Origin: Lineus longissimus
Taxonomy: Eukaryota; Nemertea; Pilidiophora; Heteronemertea; Lineidae
Direction: 5' to 3'
NCBI RefSeq assembly: GCF_910592395.1
Contig: NC_088310.1
Span: 21,459,501-21,523,500 of the forward strand
Length of the DNA: 64,000 nt
This document shows positions 12,056 through 21,260 of this stretch, piece by piece. The notes beneath the pieces were generated by a model. The model was not told the DNA's origin, searched no databases, and was given only the letters and a program-made list of their open reading frames with translations. Both the position numbers and the translations under genes were made by a program. Position 1 is the first letter of the stretch. Each line of letters starts with the position of its first letter.

Positions 12056-12672
12056 AGCCTGAAGACATGAGTGTTCTGCCAGCACAGTTATAATAGCACA
12101 TTTCTATTTTTATTTTGATCATCATAATAAACAGATATTTTTAATTTCGAGTAAGAGATAGATCATAATTGGAATGAATTAAATACGCCTGTACAACAAT
12201 ATCGATCGAACGACAACAACATTCAACGCGACAGACTGAATTCATTCGAAGAAAAATATTATCTGGTGAATTTGTCATTTGTATTTTTATGTGTCCGGCG
12301 TCTCCCTTAGTATATGTGAAAGATGACCAGTAAAACAGCTAGTCTTTCGATGTTTGTCAACGATTGTGCTTGAATACACTCATGACAACTCATCATCGGG
12401 TCGCTGGATTTCAATATTCCTTTTTCCTGGCATTCGAGGAGGGTGACGCGCGCTTCGAGGACAGTAGCATATATGCTCTTGTATTTAAACGGATGTGACG
12501 TATTAGGCTGTACTCCCCCCCCCCCCCCCCTCCAGTTTTGTCCGGCTGACAAAATCAACTCCTCAGGCCTGTAATGCGACAAAGTGCATGAAATGCGACA
12601 AAATTGACTATTTCTGTAGTCCTAAGGGCCGGGTCGCACGAGAAAAATTGATTAAGGGTTGTCCTCACGTTA
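12056..12672 (+). promoter_or_regulatory. Duplicated upstream block of receptor gene 1
   Basis: The ~600 bp before the first receptor gene are recognisably repeated before copies 2-4. Shared parts are an ATTTCTATTTTTATTTTGATCAT stretch, GTTTGTCAACGATTGTGCTTG, and TTCCTTTTTCCTGGCATTCG. Copy 1 carries a poly-C run near 12517. The block is probably the promoter and 5' UTR of each gene and shows that the duplicated unit includes regulatory DNA. Confidence 0.5.
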
Positions 12673-13677
12673 ATGTCCATCGAAAGAAGCATGTCTTCAA
12701 ATGCAAAATGGGTCGTTACGTGGCAAATACAGGACAGCTACTCAGCCAACGAACTGAATAGTCTCGTAGGTATTGTTGCCAGTTATGCCGTGATCATAAT
12801 TTTCACTGCAGGAGCTTTTGGAAATATCATTTCCCTGGTGATATTCCGCCGGGTTGGACGGAAAAACGACGCCACCATCACATATCTGACTTGCCTTGCT
12901 GTCTCCGATTTCTTCTGTATATTCTTCGTTGGTTTTCCAGTGTGGCTTTTGCTGGGTATTCCGTACATAACAGGTGGAAAACTAAAAATCAACGTCTACC
13001 AAATATCAGAGCTGGGTTGTAAAATTGGGACATATTTTTATGTGTTGTTTCAGACTACATCAGCCTGGCTGATTGTCATATTCTCAATCGAAAAGGCAAT
13101 CGTGGTTTGGTTCCCTCTAAAGCGATTGTCCGTCACTCAAAGACGAAGGAAGATAGTGATTGTGACAGTGATGCTAGGTTGTGCCTTGGCAGGAATTCAT
13201 AGCGGCATTATGAGTGACTTGCTTGTATTAGGCGACGGTGTCATTTGCTACTACCCTGATACGGGATTAGGAGCAACATTTTCATTAATTTATGATAATT
13301 GCCTTTACTACTTCTTGCCCTGCTTTACGATTATCCTGGCAAATACAGTGATTCTGGTCAGAATAGTAAAATCGAAACAGTTTAATCAAGCGGCGTCCTC
13401 CAAAGACGTTAGTGAGAGAAAGACCCTGGTTAATCTTTTTATGGTCTCGGCCATGTATGTTGTTTTCATGACACCAAGTTCTGTAATGCTTATCTATGTT
13501 TTCGATAACCCAAGTGAAACTGATCAATTAATTGCTGATTTATTTAGCTACAGTGCTTTTATAAGCTTTTTGAATTATTGTTTGAACTTCGCCGTCTACG
13601 GATTTTCCTTACCGTGGTATCGCCAAGAGCTGCGTAAAATGTTTTGTGTAAAGAAAATTGTTATAAGTATAAAGTAG
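12673..13677 (+). CDS. Class A GPCR, tandem copy 1 (peptide-receptor-like)
   Basis: Intronless seven-helix receptor of 334 aa at the plasma membrane; ligand unknown. TM1 has the GN pair (AFGNIIS, Asn51). TM2 has LAVSD (Asp79). The TM3 Cys116 can pair with Cys192 in loop 2. The DRY position reads SIEKAIVVWFPL (Glu-Lys-Ala). TM6 has VVFMTPSS (Pro268) instead of CWxP, and TM7 has NFAVY (Asn305-Tyr309) instead of NPxxY. Loop 3 is basic (TQRRRK, then KSKQFNQAASSKD). The general look is of FMRFamide/TRH-receptor-like peptide receptors, but that is inference. The 32-bp repeat begins right after the stop. Confidence 0.9.
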   Translation: MSIERSMSSNAKWVVTWQIQDSYSANELNSLVGIVASYAVIIIFTAGAFGNIISLVIFRRVGRKNDATITYLTCLAVSDFFCIFFVGFPVWLLLGIPYITGGKLKINVYQISELGCKIGTYFYVLFQTTSAWLIVIFSIEKAIVVWFPLKRLSVTQRRRKIVIVTVMLGCALAGIHSGIMSDLLVLGDGVICYYPDTGLGATFSLIYDNCLYYFLPCFTIILANTVILVRIVKSKQFNQAASSKDVSERKTLVNLFMVSAMYVVFMTPSSVMLIYVFDNPSETDQLIADLFSYSAFISFLNYCLNFAVYGFSLPWYRQELRKMFCVKKIVISIK

Positions 13678-13681
13678 CACA

Positions 13682-14250
13682 CTGCTTCACGGTAACATCC
13701 CCTTTAAGACGCCTTAGATAGGGTCACATCCTATTCAAAGACGCTTTAGACATGGTTACAACCGCTTCAAAGATGCTTTAGACAGGGTCACATCGTCAAA
13801 ACGCTTTCGACAAGGCCACATGCTGTCAAATATGATTTAGACATGGGTGATATGAATAAAGATCAGAAAATGCTTTAATCTAAAATTCCGTGTACATTTA
13901 CACTGGACCTTTCTGTACAAAGTTGAAGTAAAGGCACTTGCTAGTTTTTATTCATTTCAGCCATTGTCACAACCTCTTCAAAAACGCTTCAGGCAGGGCA
14001 TCAGGCTAAAAACACTAAACGACGAGGTAATAAACTCTTCGATTGTCGGCAGGCCACATCCTCGTCATAGACGCTTTAGACGGAGTCACAGCCTCTTCAA
14101 AGATTCTAGACGGGGTACCGCTAATCAACAATGCTTAAGACAGGGCCACATTCTCGTTTAAGACGCTTTGGATATGGTCATTTCCTTTCAGAGATGTTTT
14201 AGACGGGGGCACAGCTTAGTCAAACACCGCAGACAAGACTGCATCTTACC
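13682..14250 (+). repeat. 32-bp minisatellite, block B
   Basis: Same unit family as block A, starting within a few bases of the receptor 1 stop codon (TAGCACACTGCTTCACGG..., then TTTAGATAGGGTCACATCC). It is interrupted by the second palindromic element. It probably forms part of the receptor 3' UTR or the spacer to copy 2. Confidence 0.85.
13844..13963 (-). mobile_element. Palindromic MITE-like element, copy 2 (inverted)
   Basis: About 120 bp. Ends GGGTGATATGAATAAAG and TTTTTATTCATTTCAGCC form the inverted repeat. The centre (GTACATTTACACTGGACC, TCTGTACAAAGTTGAAGTAAA) is the reverse complement of the centre of the other two copies, so this one sits in the opposite orientation. Repeat units continue directly on both sides (TTTAGACAT ... 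ATTGTCACAACC). Confidence 0.75.
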
Positions 14251-14836
14251 ATAACGTGAAACCAAGATTGTTCTACAGTAGCTTTTGAAAAACTCTTTTT
14301 TTATTTTGATTATCATAAACAGATACATGTGTTTTTAAAATTTGTATAAGACACTAATCCTGTTCCTGAAGAACTATATTTATTGATCAAACGACGACAA
14401 CAATCATGCCAGCGCGACAGACATATAACGGGATACTACTGGAGATTTTCATTCGAAGAAATACGTTTTGTATATCATAGCGAGTTTATCAAATTTTCAT
14501 GGCGACTCACAGAGTGTGAAAGATGGCTAGAGTGAAAAAGCTAGTCTTTCGTTGTTTGTCAACAATTGTGCTTGAATATAATTGTGAAGACTCATCATCA
14601 TGTCGCTGGATTCCAATGTTCCTTTTTCCTGGCATTCGAGAACGCATTTCGAGGACGATAGGTTACTCTTACAGTTTTATACGGATGTGACCTATTTGGC
14701 AGTACACCACACCTTTTTGTCTGGCTGATTAAGACTGTCAAATTTTCAGGCCTGTTGAACTATGAAGTTGACTACTTCTGTAGTCCTAAGGTCCGCACCG
14801 GCAAAATTGAGTTGATTAAGGGTTGTCTTCACGTTG

Positions 14837-15841
14837 ATGTCCATCGAAAGAAGCATGTCTTCAAATGCAACATGGGCCGTTACATGGCAAATACAGGATA
14901 GCTACTCAGCCAACAAATCGAATAGTCTCGTAGGTATTGTTGCGAGTTATGCCATGATCATAATTTTCACCGCAGGAGCTTTTGGAAATATCATATCCCT
15001 GGTGATATTTCGCCGGGTTGGACGGAAAAACGACGCCACCGTCACATATCTAACCTGCCTTGCTTTCTCCGATCTCTTCTGCATATTCTTCGTCGGTTTT
15101 CCGTTGTGGCTTTTGTTGGGTATTCGGTACATAACAGGTGGAAAACTAAAAATCAACGTCTACCAAATATCAGAGCTGGGTTGTAAAATTGGGACATATG
15201 TTTATGTGTTGTTTCAGACTACATCAGCCTGGCTGATTGTCATATTTTCAATCGAAAAGGCAATCGTGGTGTGGTTCCCTCTGAAGCGATTGTCAGTCAC
15301 TCAAAGACGAAGGCAGATTGTGATTGTGACAGTGATGCTAGGTTGTGCCTTGGCAGGGATACAGAGCGGCATTATGAGTGGCTTGCTTGTATTAGGCGAC
15401 AATGTCGTCTGCTACTACCCTGATACGGGATTAGGAGCAAAATTTTCATTAATATATGACAATTGCCTTTACTACTTCTTGCCCTGCTTTACGATTATCC
15501 TGGCAAACACAGCGATTCTGGTCGGAATAGTAAAATCGAAACAGTTCAATCAAGCGGCGTCCTCCAAAGACGTTAATGAGAGAAAGACACTGGTTAATCT
15601 TTTCATGGTCTCGGCCATGTATGTTGTTTTCATGACACCAAGTTCTGTAATACTCATCTATGTTTTCGATAACCCTGCTGAAACTGATCAATTCAGCGCT
15701 GATTTACTCAGGCTTAGTGCTTTTATAAGCTTTTTGAATTATTGTTTCAACTTCGCCGTCTACGGTTTTTCCTTACCGTGGTATCGCCAAGAGCTGCGTA
15801 AAATATTTTGTGTAAAGAACATTATTATGAGTATAAAGTAG
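14837..15841 (+). CDS. Class A GPCR, tandem copy 2
   Basis: 334-aa intronless receptor, nearly identical to copy 1 through the helices. The start is the ATG homologous to copy 1, after GTTG. This copy has an N-glycosylation sequon (Asn10-Ala-Thr) in its short N-terminus, which the Lys in copy 1 (NAK) removes. Loop 3 on the outside differs (DNPAETDQFSADLLRLSAF versus DNPSETDQLIADLFSYSAF). The C-tail is VKNIIMSIK. Promoter-side sequence is shared with the other copies. Confidence 0.9.
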   Translation: MSIERSMSSNATWAVTWQIQDSYSANKSNSLVGIVASYAMIIIFTAGAFGNIISLVIFRRVGRKNDATVTYLTCLAFSDLFCIFFVGFPLWLLLGIRYITGGKLKINVYQISELGCKIGTYVYVLFQTTSAWLIVIFSIEKAIVVWFPLKRLSVTQRRRQIVIVTVMLGCALAGIQSGIMSGLLVLGDNVVCYYPDTGLGAKFSLIYDNCLYYFLPCFTIILANTAILVGIVKSKQFNQAASSKDVNERKTLVNLFMVSAMYVVFMTPSSVILIYVFDNPAETDQFSADLLRLSAFISFLNYCFNFAVYGFSLPWYRQELRKIFCVKNIIMSIK

Positions 15842-16140
15842 CTCACTGCTTCACGGTAACATTCCCTAAAGACGCTCTAAACATGGTTACAACAACTTCA
15901 AAATGCTTTTATAGACAGGGTCACATGACCCTCCAAGCATTGTCACAACCTCTTCAGAAACGTTTCAGGCAGTGTATCAGGCTTAAACACTTAAAGACAG
16001 GGTATAGCTATTCAGCAGTGCTTTAGACAGGGCTACATACTCGTTTAAGACGCTTTGGGTATGGTCATTTCCTCTTCAAATGTATGTTTTCGACGGGGCA
16101 CCTCCTAGTCAAACACCACAGACAAAACTGCATCCTACCA
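15842..16140 (+). repeat. 32-bp minisatellite, block C
   Basis: Shorter block of the same degenerate units, again beginning just after the receptor stop (CGGTAACATTCCC, AAAGACGCTC). Roughly nine units, the most eroded of the five blocks. Confidence 0.75.
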
Positions 16141-16746
16141 TAACCTGGAACGAAGATTGCTCTGCAGCAGCTTTTGAAAAACACCTTCTACTCTACTGCT
16201 CTTCCAGCATAGCTATATCAGCACATTTCTATTTTTATTTTGATCATCATGAACAGATATTTTTAAGTTCGGATAAGCCACAGATCCTATATCTGGCAGT
16301 ACTATATTTACTGATCAAACGGCGACAACGATCATGCCAGCGCGACAAACATGGTGATTTTCACTCGAAGAAATACATTTTTGTATGGAGAGTTTGTTAA
16401 ATTTTCATGGAGTTTCACAGAGTGTGAACGATGGCTAGAGTGAAACAGCTAGTCTGTCGTTGTTTGTCAACGATTGTGCTTGAATATACTCATGACGAGT
16501 CATTATCTGGTCGCTGGATTTCAATGTTCCTTTTTCCTGGCATTCGAGAACGCATTTCGAGAACGATAGGTTACTCTTACAGTTTTATACGGATGTGACC
16601 TATATGGCAGTACACCACACCTTTTTGTCTGGCTGACTAAGACTGTCAAATTCTTAGGCCTGTCGGGTGATGAAGTTGACTACTTCTGTAGTCCTAAGCT
16701 CCGCACCAGCAAAATTGAGTTAATTTAAAGGGTTGTATTCACGTTG

Positions 16747-17751
16747 ATGTCCATCGAAAGAAGCATGTCTTCAAAGGCAACATGGGCCGTTACATGGCAA
16801 ATACAGGATAGCTACTCAGTCAACGAATCAAATAGTCTCGTAGGTATTGTAGCGAGTTATGCCATGATCATAATTTTCACCGCAGGAGCCTTTGGAAATA
16901 TCATATCCCTGGTGATATTTCGCCTGGTTGGACGGAAAAACGACGCCACCGTCACATATCTAACCTGTCTTGCTTTCTCCGATCTCTTCTGCATTTTTTT
17001 CGTCGGTTTTCCATTGTGGCTTTTGTCGGGTATGTGGTACATAACAAGTGGAAAACTGACAATCAACGTCTACCTAATATCAGAGCTGGTTTGTAAAATT
17101 GGGACATATTTTTATGTGTTGTTTCAGACTACATCAGCCTGGCTGATTGTCATATTTTCAATCGAAAAGGCAATAGTAGTGTGGTTCCCTCTGAAGCGAT
17201 TGTCCGTCACTCAAAGACGAAGGAAGATAGTGATTGTGACAGTGATGCTAGGTTGTGCCTTGGCAGGGATACACAGCGGCATTTTGAGTGGCTTGCTTGT
17301 ATTAGGCGACACTGTCGTCTGCTACTACCCTGATACGGGATTAGGAGCAACATTTTCATTAATATATGACAATTGCCTTTACTACTTCTTGCCCTGCTTT
17401 ACGATTATCCTGGCAAACACAGCGATTCTGGTCGGAATAGTAAAATCGAAACAGTTCAATCTAGCGGCGTCCTCCAAAGACGTTAATGAGAGAAAGACCC
17501 TGGTTAATCTGTTCATGGTCTCGGCCATGTATGTTGTTTTCATGACACCAAGTTCTGTAATACTCATCTATGTTTTCGATAACCCCGCTCAAACTGATGA
17601 ATTCCGCGCTGATTTACTCAGGCTTAGTGCTTTTATAAGCTTTTTGAATTATTGTTTCAACTTCGCCGTCTACGGTTTTTCCTTACCGTGGTATCGCCAA
17701 GAGCTGCGTAAAATATTTTGTGTAAAGAACATTATTATGAGTATAAAGTAG
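16747..17751 (+). CDS. Class A GPCR, tandem copy 3
   Basis: 334-aa intronless receptor, closest to copy 2. The sequon is lost (SSKATW). Several changes cluster at the TM2-loop1-TM3 face (GMWYITSGKLTINVYLISELVCKIG region) and in outer loop 3 (AQTDEFRADLLRLSAF). The helix motifs Glu-Lys-Ala, FMTPSS and NFAVY are kept. The reading frame is intact, so it is likely functional. Confidence 0.9.
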   Translation: MSIERSMSSKATWAVTWQIQDSYSVNESNSLVGIVASYAMIIIFTAGAFGNIISLVIFRLVGRKNDATVTYLTCLAFSDLFCIFFVGFPLWLLSGMWYITSGKLTINVYLISELVCKIGTYFYVLFQTTSAWLIVIFSIEKAIVVWFPLKRLSVTQRRRKIVIVTVMLGCALAGIHSGILSGLLVLGDTVVCYYPDTGLGATFSLIYDNCLYYFLPCFTIILANTAILVGIVKSKQFNLAASSKDVNERKTLVNLFMVSAMYVVFMTPSSVILIYVFDNPAQTDEFRADLLRLSAFISFLNYCFNFAVYGFSLPWYRQELRKIFCVKNIIMSIK

Positions 17752-17754
17752 CAC

Positions 17755-18460
17755 ACTGCTGCATGGTATCCCCTTTAAAGACGCTGTAGACATGGTTACA
17801 ACAACTTCAAAATGCTTTTATAGACAGGGTCACATGACCCTCCAAACATTGTCACCACCTCTTCAGACACGTTTCAAGCAGTGTATCAGGCTTTATAAGC
17901 TTTTTGAATTATTGTTTTAGCTTCGCCGTCTACGGATTTTCCTTACCGTGGTATCGCCAAGAGCTGCATAAATTATTTTGTGTGAAGAAAATTATTATGA
18001 GTTTCAAGTAGCACACTGCTTCAAGGTGACATCCTCGTTACGCTTTAGATAGGGTCACATTCTATTCAAAAATGCTTTAGACATGGTCACAAACGCTTCA
18101 AAGATGCTTTAGACAGGGTCACATCGCGAAGGCGTTTCCGACAGGGTCACATGCTGTTGAATTATGATTTAGACATGGTTACAACCTCTTCATAACTTAG
18201 GCAGGGTATCAGGCTAAAAACACTAAAGAACATGGTTAGAAACTCCTCAAATGTTTGCAGGCCACATCCTCGTCATAGACGCTTTTTAAGACGGAGTCAC
18301 CGCTTCTTCAAACATGCTGGACAGGGTACAGCTATTCAGCAGTGCTTTAGACAGGGCTACATACTCGTTTAAGACGCTTTGGGTATGGTCATTTCCTCTC
18401 CAAATATGTTTTAGACGGGGGCACAGCCTAGTCAAACACCGCAGACAAGACTGCATTCTA
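17755..18460 (+). repeat. 32-bp minisatellite, block D
   Basis: Same unit family, split by a receptor-gene remnant at 17892-18011. After the remnant the repeat restarts with the same phrase that follows intact receptor stops (TAGCACACTGCTTCAAGG), which marks a duplication breakpoint. Confidence 0.8.
17892..18011 (+). pseudogene. Receptor-gene 3' remnant (TM7 and tail only)
   Basis: About 120 bp match the last 39 codons of the receptor genes: ISFLNYCFSFAVYGFSLPWY, then RQELHKLFCVKKIIMSFK and TAG. The frame is open but everything upstream of TM7 is missing and the left border drops into 32-bp repeat, so it cannot encode a receptor. It differs from all four intact copies (NYCFSF, LHKL), so it records an older deleted copy or unequal crossover. 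Confidence 0.85.
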
Positions 18461-19062
18461 CCATAACCTGGAACCAAGATTGCTCTACAGTAGATTTGAA
18501 AAACTCTTTCTATACTCTGCTGCTATTCCAGCATAGCTATCAGCACATTTCTATTTTTATTTTGATCATTATGAACAGATATTTTTAAGTTCGGATAAGC
18601 CACAAATCCTGTACCTGTAGTACTATATTTACTGATCAAACGGCGACAACGATCATGCCAGCGCGACAGACATGGTGATTTTCACTCAAAGAAATACATT
18701 TTTGTATGGAGAGTTTGTCAAATTTTCATGGAGTCTCACAGAGTGTGAACGATGGGTAATGAAACAGCTAGACGAGTCTGTCGTTGTTTGTCAACGATTG
18801 TGCTTAAATATACTCATGACGACTCATCATTTGGTCTCTGGATTTCAATGTTCCTTTTTCCTGGCATTCCAGGACGCACTTCGAGGACGACAGCTTACTC
18901 TACTGTATCTATACGGATGTGACGTACTTCATGGCTGTACACCGCACCTTTTTGCCTGGCTGACTACTGACTACATCCTGTGTTTCGACAAAGACCATCC
19001 GTAGTCCGACGGCCCACCACGTCAGTGCATAATTGAGCTGGTTTAGGGCTGTCTTCATGTTT

Positions 19063-20043
19063 ATGTCCATCGAAAAAAGCATGTCTTCAAAGGCAACATG
19101 GGCCGTTACATGGCAAACACAGGATAGGTACTCAACCAACGAATCGATCAGTCTCGTAGGTATTGTTGCGAGTTATACCATGATCATAACTTTCACCGCA
19201 GGAGCTTTTGGAAATATTATATCCCTGGTGATATTTCGCCGGGTTGGACGGAAAAACGACGCCCTTATTACATATCTAACTTGCCTTGCTGTCAATGATC
19301 TCTTCTGCATTTTTTTCGTTGGTTTCCCAATGTGGCTTTTGTTTGGGATTCGGGACATAACAGGTGGAAATCTAAAAGTCAACGTCTACCAAATATCAGA
19401 GCTGGGTTGTAAAATTGGGACATATTTTTATGTGTTGTTTCAGACTACATCAGCCTGGCTGATTGTCATATTCTCAATCGAAAAGGCAATCGTGGTTTGG
19501 TTCCCTCTGAAGCGATTGTCCGTCACTCAAAGACGAAGGAAGATTGTGATTGTGACAGTGATGCTAGGTTGTGCCTTGGCGGGGATACACAGCGGCATTT
19601 TGAGTGGCTTGCTTGTATTAGGCGACACTGTCGTCTGCTACTACCCTGATACGGGATTAGGAGCAACTTTTTTATTAATTTATGACAGCTGTCTTTATTA
19701 CTTCTTGCCCTGCTTTACGATTATCCTGGCAAATACAGCGATTCTGGTCGGAATAGTAAAATCGAAACAGTTCAATCAAGCAGCATCCGCCAAAGACGTT
19801 AAAGAGAGAAAGACACTGGTTAATCTCTTCATGGTCTCAGCCATGTATGTTGTTTTCATGACACCAAGTTCTGTAATGCTTATCTATGTTTTTGATAACC
19901 CCGCTGAAACTTATCAATTCATCATGGACTTACTCGAGGTCAGTTATTTTATAAGTTATTTGAATTATTGTTTCAACTTCGCCGTCTACGGGTTTTCCTT
20001 ACCGTGGTATCGCCAAGAGCTGCGTAAAATATTTTGTGTATAG
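19063..20043 (+). CDS. Class A GPCR, tandem copy 4 (short tail)
   Basis: 326-aa intronless receptor and the most diverged of the four. The start is the ATG homologous to the others; another in-frame ATG lies two codons upstream (19057). Differences include NEXSISLVGIV-type changes before TM1, LAVND in TM2 (Asp kept), GIRDITGGNLKVNVYQ in loop 1, and TYQFIMDLLEVSYFISYLNY in loop 3/TM7. A premature TAG after FCV removes the last eight residues found in the other copies, leaving a very short tail after helix 8. Core motifs are intact. Confidence 0.88.
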   Translation: MSIEKSMSSKATWAVTWQTQDRYSTNESISLVGIVASYTMIITFTAGAFGNIISLVIFRRVGRKNDALITYLTCLAVNDLFCIFFVGFPMWLLFGIRDITGGNLKVNVYQISELGCKIGTYFYVLFQTTSAWLIVIFSIEKAIVVWFPLKRLSVTQRRRKIVIVTVMLGCALAGIHSGILSGLLVLGDTVVCYYPDTGLGATFLLIYDSCLYYFLPCFTIILANTAILVGIVKSKQFNQAASAKDVKERKTLVNLFMVSAMYVVFMTPSSVMLIYVFDNPAETYQFIMDLLEVSYFISYLNYCFNFAVYGFSLPWYRQELRKIFCV

Positions 20044-20224
20044 AACATACACATGGGCGGTAAATAGCACAGAGCTTCGCGTTTGTTGAAAAAAGCTTTT
20101 GTCGCATTCGATTATAGTGATCTAATGAAAGAATTTCAGGCGCTCATGCAGCTATATCATGGCAGGGACAATTTGGAAATGTGAGGAGTGTCACTGTCAT
20201 TGATATACGATAGCGAAAAGACGG

Positions 20225-21260
20225 TAGCACAGCCGCTTAAAAGATGCTTTAGACAGGGCAACACCCGTGACATAGTATCACCCTCGTAAAACTGAGACGC
20301 TTTAGACACTGTCACATCTATTGTCCCTCTCGAAGACAGGCGTTTCCCAATCAGGGCCAAGTGCCACTTAAGGTTACTTGAACTATGGTCCTTTTTGACA
20401 TGGTCACAACCTTTTCAAAGACATTTTAGACGGCGTCACATTCTCTCTGATGTCGCTTTTAACATGGTCACAACCTTTTCAAAAACGTTTTCGACAGTGT
20501 CACATCCTACCTTAGGACGCTTTTGACATGGTCAAAACCTTTTCAAAGATGTTTTGGACAGTGTCACATCCTATCTAAATGGGTGATATGAATAAAAACT
20601 AGCAAATGCTTTTACTTCAATTTTGTACAGAAAGGCCTAGTGTAAACGTACACGGAGTTTTAGAAAAAAGCATTTGCTCGTCTTTATTCATATCACCCAT
20701 TACAGCTTCTCAAAGACGCTTTAGACAGTGATGTCACATCCTATCTGAGGACGTTTTTGACATGGTCACAACCTTTTCAAAGACGTTTTAGACAGTTTAA
20801 CATCCTATCTAAGGAGGCATTGTCACAACTTCTCAAAGACGCTTCAGACAGTGATGTCACATCCTATCTGAGGACGCTTTAGGCATGATCAGAACCTCTC
20901 AAAGATGTTTTAGACAGCGTAACATTCTATCCGAGGCCGCTTTAAATGGTCACAACCTCTCACAGATACTTAACAGGGTCACATCCTGTTCAAAACCACT
21001 TCTCTGGAAAGGGTCAAATCTTTATCAATGATGCTTTAGACACGGCGTCACATCCACTACAAAAAAACTTCAGAAATGTTCACAACCATTTAAAAAACAC
21101 TTCGGACAGGGTGCATTATTATCAAAGATGACTAAGACATGGTCACATCCTTGACCATGATGGTTTAGACAGTTTCACATCCTATCCAAGGATGCTTTAG
21201 ACATTGTCAGAACCTTTTCAAATAGGCTTTAGAAAGGGGTACAGCCTATTCAAAAACGAT
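20225..21260 (+). repeat. 32-bp minisatellite, block E (64-bp dimer clearest)
   Basis: The longest and most regular block. From 20395 on, exact 32-bp steps alternate between 'CATGGTCACAACCTTTTC AAAGACGTTTTAGA' and 'CAGTGTCACATCCTATC TGAGGACGCTTTTGA' types, a 64-bp dimer. The third palindromic element sits inside. The block ends about 1.2 kb past the last receptor gene. Confidence 0.9.
20580..20699 (+). mobile_element. Palindromic MITE-like element, copy 3
   Basis: The best-preserved copy, ~120 bp. TGGGTGATATGAATAAA at the left and TTTATTCATATCACCCA at the right are perfect inverted repeats, and pairing continues inward (AGCAAATGCTTTTA / AAAAAGCATTTGCT). The whole element could fold into one hairpin. 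Flanks read AT on both sides. Confidence 0.8.

Noticed and set aside
11175-21260. CRISPR-like array (regular 32-bp spacing)
   Set aside because: Units are contiguous and alike throughout, with no unique spacers; this is animal DNA and the pattern is a minisatellite.
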